DNA from: Anabas testudineus
Taxonomy: Eukaryota; Chordata; Actinopteri; Anabantiformes; Anabantidae
NCBI RefSeq assembly: GCF_900324465.2
Contig: NC_046623.1
Location: 18,257,221-18,321,220 of the forward strand
Length of the DNA: 64,000 nucleotides
Direction of reading: 5' to 3'
The notes under the pieces were generated by a model. That model was not told where the DNA came from, searched no databases, and saw only the letters and a program-made list of their open reading frames with translations. A program made the translations under genes and the position numbers. Positions within the stretch are counted from its first letter, which is position 1. Every line of letters starts with the position of its first letter. Of this stretch, positions 11,536-27,620 are shown in pieces.

Positions 11536-12971
11536 CTACATTGATGGAAATGTGATGTATTTATTTCCTTTTTGGAGAATCAGGAGGGCCTCTCCATTCT
11601 TTGTTTCATCTGTCACCAGCTCGAGAATGAACTCTGCTGCTTCAGACGGGCTGAGAGAAAAAGGTAGAGTGATGTTAATGAAAACACAGACACACTTTTG
11701 TTCATCATGTCTCATATTGTAGAAATTATTCAACAGAAAATAGAACAGATTGTTGATTTTGTGATCTTTAGGCAACTTTAATGACAGGTCACAAGCAAAA
11801 ACTCACGTTAGTATCCCAGCAGCTTCAGTATGATGGCGGACTACTCTCTCTAATAAGTGGGAGAATTGTCCCATTCTGGATGTGGAGATGGAGAGGAGCT
11901 GAGTTTGGACAGGACCTGGGCAAATGGCATTGAACCGTATCCCAGTAGCCTGATGCAGTTGAAGCAGCCTAGTAGAGGACACACAGAAGTAGGCCTCAGC
12001 TGAAATGATGGTCTGTGGCCTCTTGGGTTGTTCACAGTTCAAGTGTAACGTGGGGGTTTGATATTTGCTGGTTGAATCACTCTTAGTGAGAATAAAGAGC
12101 AGGATGGAGACTGTGTAGATAATCTTCTATTATCTGCTAGTTCACCACACTTCAAGAACAAGACTTTATCAACCATCCAGAAACCAGAAGCTCTTGTAAA
12201 TAAGTGAACAGTTTAAATATGAGGTTGTAGCTGTTATAATTATAAATGTTTTAGCAAATCATGTGTTAGTTAATTAACTCAAATATATGAATTTAAACAA
12301 ACTTCTCCTTCTGACCTTCATGTGTCCAACACTGTGTCTGTACTTGTTTCGACTGCAGCTACACAGATAAGAGTTCATCTTCTTAGATTTTCTTACCGCC
12401 ATAGCTCGAGTGAAGCCGACAACGCCGTGCTTGGTGGCTGTGTAGACAGGACAGCTCTCCATAGGAAGGATGACTAAGGGATGTGTTATATCAGTCAAAA
12501 TAAAGTTTGAGCTGTTGGTATCCTGCAAAATACTATAATAAATAATATAATAAATCGGAAACACATCTGGAGCCTGTTGTTACCTGCCATGGATGCTGTG
12601 TTGATGATGACTCCTCCTCGACCACCAGTCAACTTGTTCATGTGCTCCATCGCTGTGTATGTGCCCCTGATAACACCCAGCTACAATAAAGAATGAATTA
12701 AACAGGAAGCGTCACCTACTTCATACTTTTTCCTCCTAAACATTGGACATGAATGTGCGTCCTCACCAGGTTTATGGAGACAGTTTTCTCCCAATCGTTC
12801 TCATCAATAGTGCCGGCATTGTTGCACACAATGTCGATTCCTCCAAAGGTTTCTATGGTTTTCTTAAAGGCAGCTTGAAAACAGGGAGAAGAAAAAGAGT
12901 TTTACAGTGTTTAAAGTGAAAGTTTACTTTAAAAACTGCAATGACTACAGCCAATGGCCAACAAGCACATA

Positions 12972-16548
<3,577 letters not shown>

Positions 16549-17156
16549 TAAGTTATGCGTGTGCATGAGAAGAAAAAACTCTCCATCGCAATTTAGAAAG
16601 CAACCAGAAAACATAACAGAACAGAAACTTTTTAGAAGGTTTTATAAGTTTTATAAGAAAGCCGCTTTGTCTGAGGAACCTTAGTGTTCGGAGGGAAAGT
16701 AAGACACTAGGTGAGCAAGTGAACGATAGTCATCGTGACCCAGCACATTTGATGCTTACTTAGAGAAAGTGTGCTGTTGTTGACTGTAAGCCAGCTGCAA
16801 TGATTCATCAAGATTTTATTGAATTGTGAACCTTTGGACTCAGTAAACAGAGGAGAGATTGTAACATAAAGATAAAGATTCAGATGCAGCAGGTAGATCG
16901 ACTGAACTTAGCAGCCATCATGGTGATATTGTGAACATATTGTGAACATTGTATTAAGCAGTAATTCTGTTTCATGCTGCATTTCTTTAATTATATAACT
17001 GTTGGTGACTTTATCTCCTAAAAGTGTCTGTTCAGGACATAAAATTTACAGCAGGACTGGACTCTTGGTAAAAGCCACAAACGTTCCTCTTTGATTTACC
17101 ACAGTTTCTTTTCAATTGTCTGTATGAGGCTCAGTGTGAGTCTCAGAGACAGATAT

Positions 17157-17197
<41 letters not shown>

Positions 17198-17706
17198 CCT
17201 TTAATCTGTTCATCTGACCCAACATCACATCTCAGGAACAGTGTCCTGTCTTGTCCGTATTGTTTATTGAGGTCTTTCATTACACTCTTTGCTACAGGTT
17301 CATTCACATCCAAGAGGACTACCTGTACAGGTGAAATACACACCTGTTCATTAGCTCCTACATGAAGACTAAGTAGTTAAGAAATAATTTTTTAAGGTTA
17401 TAAGATGTAATTCAATTAGTTCTAATTTCACATAATCATTTTAGCATTTCAGCATTTTAAAAACTGTTGTTATTGGTAAATTCAAACTGTTTCATGTGAA
17501 ATTAAGACGTGTAACTCGTCTTTAATCTAATCTCACACTTTTAACTGTGGCAAACACAAATCACACAAATATTATATTTAGTTATGCTGCAGCCATAACA
17601 TGCAAAACTTTACCTTGGCCCCGTTATGTAGAAGAGTTTCTGCTATTGCTTTTCCGATTCCCATTGCTGCTCCAGTCACTACTGCAACTTTACCGTTTAA
17701 AGCCAT

Positions 17707-18229
17707 TTCTGCTGCTCAGTAAGAAGAGAGGAGGAAGAAAGCTGTGTGATCTCTGCAGAAAATACTCAACTGAAGAAGGTGCTACTAATGTGACACCACC
17801 TCTAAACCTTTTGGGTGGTGTCAGACAGAACAGGAAGGTAAATAAACAGCTGCAATAAATACACAATGAAAATGTTCTGAAGTGACTGGGAAATTTGGGA
17901 CTGAAACAACTGAAGCAACAACAAGATGAGGTGTAAATGTATTTATTGTTATGTAAAGACTAGATTTGCATGATCGTATGTGACAGAATGATTTTATTTA
18001 ATGAGACCTTTAAGATGGAAACACGTGAAACAGTGACACCCTATGGTCGATACACAAAATGACATCTGTAGTTTTCAGTTCTTCAATCCAGTGATAATTT
18101 TTTGTTTCAATAATCGACACATGTACTGCAGCAGTAAAAGCACTGATTAGTTAACAGTAAATGAACACAAGATTAAGGTGCAAATTATATTTTATAATTT
18201 TAAGTGATTTTTTATGTTTAGATCTCACA
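17707..18229 (-). promoter_or_regulatory. Intergenic spacer C/D: promoter side of C and 3' flank of D
   Basis: The spacer is 523 bp, shorter than the others because the sequence just after D's stop codon is deleted. It carries the conserved inverted repeat (17791-17823) and a minus-strand AATAAA at 17942-17947. Confidence 0.5.
17791..17823. promoter_or_regulatory. Conserved inverted repeat upstream of gene C
   Basis: The 10-bp arms and 13-bp loop are as before gene A. Confidence 0.5.
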
Positions 18230-21200
18230 TTAAATTGATGGAAAAGTGATGTATTTATTTCCTTTTTGGAGAATCAGGAGGGCCTCTCCATTCTTTGTTT
18301 CATCTGTCACAAGCTCGAGGATGAACTCTGCTGCTTCAGACGGGCTGAGACAAAAAGGTAGAGTGATGTTAGTGAAAACACAGACACACTGTTGTTCATC
18401 ATGTCTCAAATAGTGGAAATTATTCAACAGAAAACAGAACAAAATGTAAAACATGTGAGATTTAATAAGCAACTTTAATGACAGGACACAAGCAAAGACT
18501 CACGTTAGTATCCCAGCAGTTTCAGTATGATGGCCGACTAGTTTCTCTCCTAAGTGGGAGAATTGTCCCATTCTGGATGTGCAGATGGAGAGGAGCTGAG
18601 TTTGGACAGGACCTGGGCAAATGGCATTGAACCGTATCCCGTAGCCTGATGCAGTTGAAGCAGCCTAGTAGAGGACACATAGAAGTAGGCCTCAGCTGAA
18701 ATGATGGTCTGTGGCCTCTTGGGTTGTTCACAGTTCAAGTGTAACGTGGGGGTTTGATATTTGCTGGTTGAATCACTCTTAGTGAGAATAAAGAGCAGGA
18801 TGGAGACTGTGTAGATAATCTTCTATTATCTGCTAGTTCACCACACTTCATGAACGAGACTTTATTAATCATCCAGAAACAAGGAGTTACAATTCCGGCG
18901 CCCTTGTGTCTTTATTGGGTCAACTTCCTGTTCCCTCCTCTCGGTCTAATTAGCCTCACCCACCGATTGGCTGCCCCTGGTTTCCTCTGCACTATAAGAA
19001 CAGATCTGTCTGCCTTTCCTCTCTGCCAGATAGTCTGTCCTCAGCCCCTGTATAACTATCCATCATTTACCTTGGACTGCCTTTTTGATTCTATGGACTC
19101 TTTCTGTCCTGGACCCTGCCCCTTGCCTGACCCTCTGGTACTACCGGCCTGACCTGATCCTGCCTTCTACCCACCCCTCTGCTACTCTGAGTGTTTTCTC
19201 CTTTATTGTTCCCTTCCCTGCTCAGACTTTTTTGGACCTCGCTGCATTGACCTGGAAACCCCTGACCACGAATACTTGCCTACTGAATTTATTGTCTGAA
19301 CTGCCCTTGTACATAAACCTGGACTGTCTTATTACACTGTTTACTGGATTTCAGATTTCATCACCATCATCACCATTATCTGTATTTGGGCAATTTACTC
19401 CTCGTGCTTCTGCACACTGTTCTTGCTTTTCTGGACGCACTCCGCTGTTGCCAGCCTCCATTCCCAGTCTCACTGCCTCCATCGACTCTATCCGCTCCAC
19501 ATGCCCTCCATTTGTCGGCCATCTTGGCCTCGATGTCAGACCACCTCTTCCTGCCACCAACTACTTCCGGTTCACCTATTTCTCCACAGTCACCCTGCAC
19601 TGTCGCCTCCTGACGGGTGCCCTGCTGAACTCAGAGTCCTTGTCATTGCTCTCTTGTTTAAATAAACATTGTAAAACTAGTTCCTGTAAATCTTTGACTA
19701 TGGAGTTGCTCCTCAGATTCCTGACACCAGGAATTCTTATAAATAGTTTAAATATAAGGTTGTAGCTATGATAATTATAAATGTTTTAGCAAGTCATGTT
19801 TTAGTTAATTAACACAAATATATGAATTTAAACAAACTTCACCTTCTGACCTTCATGTGTCCAACACTGTGTCTGTACTTGTTTTGACTGCTGCTACACA
19901 GATAAGAGTTCATCTTCTTGGATTTTCTTACCGCCATAGCTCGAGTGAAGCCCACAACGCCGTGCTTGGTGGCCGTGTAGACAGGACAGCTCTCCCCAGG
20001 AAAGATGCCTAAAGCATGTGTTATATCAGTCAAAATGAAATTTAAGCTGTTGGTATCCTGCAAAATACCTCTCTACAGTTTTTTAGAGTTTCATATTTTA
20101 GCACCAATTCACAACAAAAAGCATCTGATGGTGTACGTAATTTTGGATACACCGTGTTAGACCAGTATTTATGTTGATGTACCTCTATTGCACCCACTCT
20201 ACACCGTCCTGTCTTCCTGCTGTTGCAGAACCGGCTGCTCTTTGTACACTAAACCTGCTAACCCTCTTCTGAGCTGTTTGACTGGTAACAAACTGAATCT
20301 GCCTACTGTCTGTTGTTTGTCTGCCCTGTTACCACTAACTTAGCATCATTTCCCTGGAACAGCCTGAGATGATTACATGTTATTTACATGTCCTATATTC
20401 CCTCTGAAACTGAGCATCTCTAAGTTGTCGCTGCTGAAGCTGTAATTAATATGACTTGACTTGTCTATTGTCTTTATTGCCTTGTCATATTCACCTATAC
20501 AGTGATTCACATCAGTTAACAAGCCCATCAAGTCCAAAATGTAGGTGATGGATAGTAAATGACACACAGCTGCCTTCAGAGACTCTGTCAATAATCTACA
20601 GTTGTAAAAATAATAAATCTGAAACACATCTGAAGCCTGTTGTTACCTGCAATGGATGCTGTGTTGATGATGACTCCTCCTCGACCACCAGTCAACTTGT
20701 TCATGTGCTCCATCGCTGTGTATGTGCCCCTGATAACACCCAGCTACAATAAAGAATGAATTAAACAGGAAGCGTCACCTACTTCATACTTTTTCCTCCT
20801 AAACATTGGACATGAATGTGCGTCCTCACCAGGTTTATGGAGACAGTTTTCTCCCAATCATTCTCATCCATAGTGCCGGCATTGTTGCACACAATGTCGA
20901 TTCCTCCAAAGGTTTCTATGGTTTTCTTAAAGGCAGCTTGAAAACAGGGAGAAGAAAAAGAGTTTTACAGTGTTTAAAGTGAAAGTTTACTTTAAAAACT
21001 GCAATGACTACAGCCAATGGCCAACAAGCACATACCGTGGTAAGAAAAAGTATGTGAACCTTTGGACTCAATAACTGGTTTACCCGTCTTTGGCAGCAAT
21101 AACCTCAACCAAATGTTTAGAGCTGAACTGCACAACTATCTGGAGTAATTTTGGACCACACCATTGTCCTGTTGCGTCACCCGTCCTCTGCTGAGCTTCA

Positions 21201-22521
21201 GTTGGAGACAGATGGTCTTACGTTTTCCTGCAAAATGTGTTAATAAACAAAACAAAACAAAACAAAACAAAACAAAACAAAGAAGCCCCAAACCATGACG
21301 CTCCCTCCACCATGTTTTACAGTGGGGATGAGGTTTTGATGTTGGTGTGCTGTGCCTTTTCTCCACACATCTTTTTTTTTTTTTCTCCAAACAACTCAAA
21401 TTTGGTTTCATCTGTCCACTGAATATTTTGCCAGTAGTGCTGTGGAACATCCAGGTGCTTTTTTGCAAACTTGCTGCAATATTTTTATTGGACAGCAATG
21501 GCTTCCTCCATGGTGTCCTCCCATGTACTCCATTGTGATTTAATGTCAACAAAAATGTGCCAGAGATTTCTGTAAGTCTTTAGCTGACACTCTAGGATTC
21601 TTCTTTACCTCATTCAGCATTCTGCGCTGTGCTCTTGCAGTCATCTTTGCAGGACGACCTAGAGAGAGTAGCAACCGTGCTGCAACAGCGAACCCAAGAC
21701 TGGTGTGTGTTTTTAAAGGGCAGGACAGCGTTCAGCAACGCATCCAATATCATCACACTGATTGGACTTAAGGTTGGCTCACTCCTGGCTCCAACAAGCT
21801 CTTTGAGAAGTCATTAGGCTAGGGGTTAGATGAAGATCAGAGCACATTTTATGACCAATTCGTTCAAAACTCCATGCAATCCCAAAGGGTGCCCATGCTT
21901 TTTCTTGCCACTGTAAGTTATGCGTGTGCATGAGAAGAAAAAACTCTCCATCGCAATTTAGAAAGCAACCAGAAAACATAACAGAACAGAAACTTTTTAG
22001 AAGGTTTTATAAGTTTTATAAGAAAGCCGCTTTGTCTGAGGAACCTTAGTGTTCGGAGGGAAAGTAAGACACTAGGTGAGCAAGTGAACGATAGTCATCG
22101 TGACCCAGCACATTTGATGCTTACTTAGAGAAAGTGTGCTGTTGTTGACTGTAAGCCAGCTGCAATGATTCATCAAGATTTTATTGAATTGTGAACCTTT
22201 GGACTCAGTAAACAGAGGAGAGATTGTAACATAAAGATAAAGATTCAGATGCAGCAGGTAGATCGACTGAACTTAGCAGCCATCATGGTGATATTGTGAA
22301 CATATTGTGAACATTGTATTAAGCAGTAATTCTGTTTCATGCTGCATTTCTTTAATTATATAACTGTTGGTGACTTTATCTCCTAAAAGTGTCTGTTCAG
22401 GACATAAAATTTACAGCAGGACTGGACTCTTGGTAAAAGCCACAAACGTTCCTCTTTGATTTACCACAGTTTCTTTTCAATTGTCTGTATGAGGCTCAGT
22501 GTGAGTCTCAGAGACAGATAT

Positions 22522-22556
<35 letters not shown>

Positions 22557-22914
22557 TACCTTTAATGTGTTCGTCTGATGTAACATCACATCTCAGGAAC
22601 AGTGTCCTGTCTTGTCCGTATTGTTTATTGAGGTCTTTCATTACACTCTTTGCTACAGGTTCATTCACATCCAAGAGGACTACCTGTACAGGTGAAATAC
22701 ACACCTGTTAGATCTTACATGAAGATACAGGTTACCCTAGGCAGTTCTATAATAAACCATTTGTCAAATCACACAAATATTATATTTAGTTATGCTGCAG
22801 CCATAACATGCAAAACTTTACCTTGGCCCCGTTATGTAGAAGAGTTTCTGCTATTGCTTTTCCGATTCCCATTGCTGCTCCAGTCACTACTGCAACTTTA
22901 CCATTTAAAGCCAT
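18230..22914 (-). CDS. hpgd-like gene D: 15-hydroxyprostaglandin dehydrogenase [NAD(+)]-like
   Basis: Coding exons (5' to 3'): 22822-22914, 22560-22683, 20830-20936, 20647-20743, 19932-20008, 18504-18664, 18230-18344. They sum to 774 nt and 257 aa, open throughout, with all SDR motifs present ('TGAAMGIG', 'NNAG', 'NTASIAG', 'YTATKHG'). The last codons read 'ITFPSI' then TAA, where the other copies read 'ITFPSM' then TAG. A deletion just after codon 256 removed the old stop region, and a new stop arose at the join. Exon 2 is of the A type ('TSDEHIKG'), while the adjacent intron 2 is nearly identical to that of C. Intron 5 holds an LTR-like insertion and intron 2 a deleted Tc1-like element. Confidence 0.85.
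18887..19726 (+). mobile_element. Probable solo LTR (LTR-retroelement fossil) in intron 5 of gene D
   Basis: About 840 bp are present in D and absent from the same intron in B, C and E. It has an LTR-like plan: a TATA-like 'actataag' near 18990, a C/T-rich body, 'aaataaacattg' near 19660, and an end 'cctgaca'. The flanks look like a short target duplication ('aaggag' / 'ccagga'). No gag, pol or env coding sequence is seen, so family is uncertain; a Ty3/gypsy-type LTR is my best guess. Insertion is younger than the duplication that made D. Confidence 0.45.
20105..20445. other. Gene D-specific sequence in intron 4
   Basis: About 320 bp replace the composite repeat found here in A, B and E. I see no terminal repeats or coding signal; origin unknown. 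Confidence 0.4.
21035..21913 (-). mobile_element. Tc1-like DNA transposon in intron 2 of gene D (internally deleted sister of the C copy)
   Basis: It has the same ends and the same TA target site as the element at 12972-16548, in the same intron position. Most of the right part, from about 21285, is essentially identical to the C copy. It lacks the Rex3 insertion and part of the transposase C-terminus, and has an (AAAAC)n run in place of internal sequence. It is inherited by duplication of the host unit, not by a second insertion. Confidence 0.85.
21244..21281. repeat. (AAAAC)n simple repeat
   Basis: About seven units of aaaac lie inside the Tc1-like element of gene D and are absent from the C copy. 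Confidence 0.9.
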
Positions 22915-23455
22915 TTCTGCTGCTCAGTAAGAAGAGAGGAGGGAGAAACCTGTGTGATCTCTGCAGAAAATACTCAAATGAAGAAGGTGCTACTAATGTG
23001 ACACCACCGCTAAACCTTTTGGGTGGTGTCAGACAGAGCAGGAAGGTAAATGAACAGCTGCAATAAATACACAATGAAAAGGTTCTGAAGTGACTGGGAA
23101 ATTTGGGACTGAAACAACTGAAGCAACAACAAGATGAGGTGTAAATGTATTTATTGTTATGTAAAGACTAGATTTGCATGATCGTATGTTACAGAATGAT
23201 TTTATTTAATGAGACCTTTAAGATGGAAACACGTGAAACAGTGACACCCTATGGTCGATACACAAAATGACATCTGTAGTTTTCAGTTCTTCAATCCAGT
23301 GATAATTTCAATTATAATAATTACATTTTTAATATTACAAAATTTGAATGAACTCAACAATAGGATGCAAATGATATTACACTTAGCACTTAGAAACATG
23401 GCAGCTGTAATTACAGGATTAAGTCTGACGGTTGTTACAGTATGATGCTTCAACA
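22915..23455 (-). promoter_or_regulatory. Intergenic spacer D/E: promoter side of D and 3' flank of E
   Basis: The spacer is 541 bp. The inverted repeat is at 22999-23031 and a minus-strand AATAAA at 23150-23155. The part near 23290-23400 resembles the E/F spacer more than the others. Confidence 0.5.
22999..23031. promoter_or_regulatory. Conserved inverted repeat upstream of gene D
   Basis: The arms are identical to those before gene A; the loop is of the B type. Confidence 0.5.
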
Positions 23456-26400
23456 CTACATTGATGGAAATGTGATGTATTTATTTCCTTTTTGGAGAAT
23501 CATCAGGGCCTCTCCATTCTTTGTTTCATCTGTCACCAGCTCGAGGATGAACTCTGCTGCTTCAGACGGGCTGAGAGAAAAAGGTAGAGTGATGTTAATG
23601 AAAACATAGACACACTTTTGTTCATCATGTCTCATATTGTAGAAATTATTCAACAGAAAACAGAACAAATTGTTGATTTTGTGATCTTTAGGCAACTTTA
23701 ATGACAGGTCACAAGCAAAAACTCACGTTAGTATCCCAGCAGCTTCAGTATGGTGGCGGACTACTCTCTCTAATAAGTGGGAGAATTGTCCCATTCTGGA
23801 TGTGGAGATGGAGAGGAGCTGAGTTTGGACAGGACCTGGGCAAATGGCATTGAACCGTATCCCGTAGCCTGATGCAGTTGAAGCAGCCTAGTAGAGGACA
23901 CACAGAAGTAGGCCTCAGCTGAAATGATGGTCTGTGGCCTCTTGGGTTGTTCACAGTTCAAGTGTAACGTGGGGGTTTGATATTTGCTGGTTGAATCACT
24001 CTTAGTGAGAATAAAGAGCAGGATGGAGACTGTGTAGATAATCTTCTATTATCTGCTAGTTCACCACACTTCATGAACAAGACTTTATTAACCATCCAGA
24101 AACCAGGAGCTCTTGTAAATAAGTGAACAGTTTAAATATGAGGTTGTAGCTGTTATAATTATAAATGTTTTAGCAAATCATGTGTTAGTTAATTAACTCA
24201 AATATATGAATTTAAACAAACTTCTCCTTCTGACCTTCATGTGTCCAACACTGTGTCTGTACTTGTTTCGACTGCAGCTACACAGATAAGAGTTCATCTT
24301 CTTAGATTTTCTTACCGCCATAGCTCGAGTGAAGCCCACAACGCCGTGCTTGGTGGCCGTGTAGACAGGACAGCTCTCCACAGGAAAGATGCCTAAAGCA
24401 TGTGTTATATCAGTCAAAATAAAGTTTGAGCTGTTGGTATCCTGCAAAATACCTCTCTACAGTTTTTCAGTTTCGTATTTTTTTTGCACCAAATCACAAC
24501 AAAAAGCATCTCAAAGAACCTTTAAGGTACAATATAGAGAATTATATGGAAAACATACACTCAGTGGCCACTTTATTAAGTACATTTGTATAATCTAATA
24601 CAATCTAACACAGCTGTGAATATCATTAAATTAATATGACTTGACTTGTCTTTTGTCTTTATTGCCTTGTCATATTCACCTATACAGTGATTCACATCAG
24701 TTAACAAGCCCATCAAGTCCAAAATGTAGGTGATGTATACTAAATGACACACAGCTGCCTTCAGAGACTCTGTCAATAATCTACAGTTGTAAAAATAATA
24801 AATCTGAAACACATCTGGAGCCTGTTGTTACCTGCTGTGGATGCTGTGTTGATGATGACTCCTCCTCGACCTCCAGTCAACTTGTTCATGTGCTCCATCG
24901 CTGTGTATGTGCCCCTGATAACACCCAGCTACAATAAAGAATGAATTAAACAGGAAGCGTCACCTACTTCATACCTTTTCCTCCTAAACATTGGAAATGA
25001 ATATACGTCCTCACCAGGTTTATGGAGACAGTTTTCTCCCAATCATTCTCATCCATAAGTGCCGGCATTGTTGCACACAATGTCGATTCCTCCAAAGGTT
25101 TCTATGGTTTTCTGAAAGGCAGCTTGAAAACAGGGAGAAGAAAAAGAGTTTTACAGTGTTTAAAGTGAAAGTTTACTTTAAAAACTGCAATGACTACAGC
25201 CAATGGCCAACAAACACACATGTTCTTCATGTGCTTGAGAAGAAAAAACTCTCCATTGCAATTTAGAAAGCAACCAGAAAACATAACAGAAGCTCAGTCG
25301 TGACCAACAACAGTAGAAACAAACAAGAGGGGAGTCTTTGACAACATGAGCAAGCAGAACCTTGGAGGTTGAGGAGTAGAGGTGTCATTTCATGTATCCA
25401 CGGGAACACTGGTATAAATTTTTACATGATAAAACATGATGCAATTTCAAAATGTCAATAACAAAGAGATGCCATGACGTAGGATGTATTTATGTTACCT
25501 AGCACATACAGCATGAGAGCAGCGTGTCAGCCTCCAATGACGGTTTGAAAAGGAAAGGAAGCTAAAAAGGAAGCTACTTCAATAGAATGGAGGTTTTCCC
25601 AGGAAGATTCCTCCTCGAGTGCACATGTGCACAACAAAAGACTGCAGACAGCTGAATTAGGGAGAGATCATCGTGGAGCCTCATTTCCACAAACTCTGAC
25701 TGAAAATCTAAGTACTGTTAGTGAATGTCCACTTTTATTCTGGGACTTAGTCTATTTCTCTGCTCCCCTCCTGCAGCTACACTTACAAAAATAAAAAAAC
25801 ATCAAAAATTAAAATCTGCATGTCTGTGCAGATTTTCAGTATAGGTGCAGGTAAACTGTGTTCCCTGACTAATGTGTGTTGTTGTTGACTGTAAGCCAGC
25901 TGCAATGATTCATCAATATTTTATTGAATTGTGTTCTGAACCTTTGTACTGAGTAAACAGTTCCAAGAAGTGATCAGAGTGGAGAGTATGAAATAAAGGT
26001 TCTGATGCAGCAAGTGGATCAACTAAACCTGTCACCCATGATGGTGATATTGTGAACATATTGTGAACATATTGTGAACATAATATAAAGCACTAATTCT
26101 TCTTCATGCTGTATTTCTTTAATTACATAATTGTTGGTGACATATTTAACCTCTTAGGACCTGGCGTACACACACGTGTACAACACATTTTGGATTCTTG
26201 TGCGTTCTAGCTGATCGCAACCGTTACACAGCCTTTCACAAATAGGTGTGTAAAGAAAAAGGCAGTGCTAGTTTTTAATGCTAAATGTTGTTATATGTGT
26301 GTTAATGTGTTGATAAAAAAATGTGTTATAATTAGGTTAAAATGTAAGCATATGATGTCTTTTCTGAAAATGTTTGTGAAAAGATGATGCTTAGTTTTTA

Positions 26401-27043
26401 TACTTATCGGGTTCCAATAAGCCCAAATAGCAAAAAGAATTTAAAAATGCATATCAAATTAGAGCTCAGGTCTGAAGAGGTTAAACTTGTCTGTTCAGGA
26501 CATACAGTACCTTTACAGGAGGACTGGACTTGTAACTTTAGTTGTAAGCTCATAAGAAGAACGGATAAATGCCACAAACGTTCCTGTTTGATTTACCACA
26601 GTTTCTTTTCAATTGTCTGTATGAGGCTCAGTGTGAGTCTCAGAGACAGATATACACACACACACGTGTGTGTGTGTGTGTGTTTTCACCTTTAATCTGT
26701 TCATCTGACCCAACATCACATCTCAGGAACAGTGTCCTGTCTTGTCCGTATTGTTTATTGAGGTCTTTCATTACACTCTCTGCTACAGGTTCATTCACAT
26801 CCAAGAGGACTACCTGTACAGGTGAAATACACACCTGTTAGATCTTACATGAAGATACAGGTTAACCTAGGCAGTTCTATAATAAACCATTTGCAAATCA
26901 CACAAATATTATATTTAGTTATGCTGCAGCCATAACATGCAAAACTTTACCTTGGCCCCGTTATGTAGAAATGTTTCTGCTATTGCTTTTCCGATTCCCA
27001 TTGCTGCTCCAGTCACTACTGCAACTTTACCATTTAAAGCCAT
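23456..27043 (-). pseudogene. hpgd-like gene E, with a one-base insertion in exon 3
   Basis: Exons (5' to 3'): 26951-27043, 26690-26813, 25015-25122, 24832-24928, 24316-24392, 23727-23887, 23456-23570. Exon 3 is 108 nt instead of 107: near 25055 the plus strand reads 'catccataagtgccgg' where D reads 'catccatagtgccgg'. The frame shifts just after 'CNNAGT' and meets a TGA two codons later, before the catalytic Ser, Tyr and Lys. All other exons and splice sites are intact, so loss is recent, or the base is an assembly error. Exon 6 is of the same type as in C ('LLERVVRHHTEAAGILT'). Intron 2 carries a piggyBac-type MITE not found in the other copies. Confidence 0.8.
26150..26480. mobile_element. 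piggyBac-type MITE in intron 2 of gene E
   Basis: A 331-bp insertion is flanked by TTAA on both sides (26146-26149 and 26481-26484). The uninterrupted site in A and B has a single TTAA ('atatttaaacttgtctg'). Terminal inverted repeats are 'cctcttaggacctg' and, reversed, 'cctcttcagacctg'. There is no coding capacity. TTAA duplication is the piggyBac signature. Confidence 0.85.
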
Positions 27044-27620
27044 TTCTGCTGCTCAGTAAGAAGAGAGGAGGGAGAAAGCTGTGTGATCTCTGCAGAAAAT
27101 ACTCAAATGAAGAAGGTGCTACTAATGTGACACCACCTCTAAACCTTTTGGGTGGTGTCAGACAGAACAGGAAGGTAAATGAACAGCTGCAATAAATACA
27201 CAATGAAAAGGTTCTGAAGTGACTGGGAAATTTGGGACTGAAACAACTGAAGCAACAACAAGATGAGGTGTAAATGTATTTATTGTTATGTAAAGACTAG
27301 ATTTGCATGATCGTATGTTACAGAATGATTTTATTTAATGAGACCTTTAAGATGGAAACACGTGAAACAGTGACACCCTATGGTCGATACACAAAATGAC
27401 ATCTGTAGTTTTCAGTTCTTCAATCCAGTGATAATTTCAATTTTAATAATTGAATTTTAAATAATTTGAATGAACTCAACAATAGGATGCAAATGATATT
27501 TTATTTGCATGTTGTAACTGTGATTTTTTATGTTTATATTACACATTAAAGCACTGAGAAACATTGCAGCTGTAATTATAGGATTCAGTCTGACGGTTGT
27601 TACAGTATGATGCTTCAACA
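27044..27620 (-). promoter_or_regulatory. Intergenic spacer E/F: promoter side of E and 3' flank of F
   Basis: The spacer is 577 bp. The inverted repeat is at 27128-27160 and a minus-strand AATAAA at 27279-27284. Confidence 0.5.
27128..27160. promoter_or_regulatory. Conserved inverted repeat upstream of gene E
   Basis: The 10-bp arms and loop are as before gene A. Confidence 0.5.

Noticed and set aside
11803-12042. Apparent ORF fusing intron 5 to '[15 protein letters not shown]' in gene C
   Set aside because: It is an artefact of the exon 6 frameshift, which puts intron and exon sequence into one frame. The same intron reads out of frame in the other copies.
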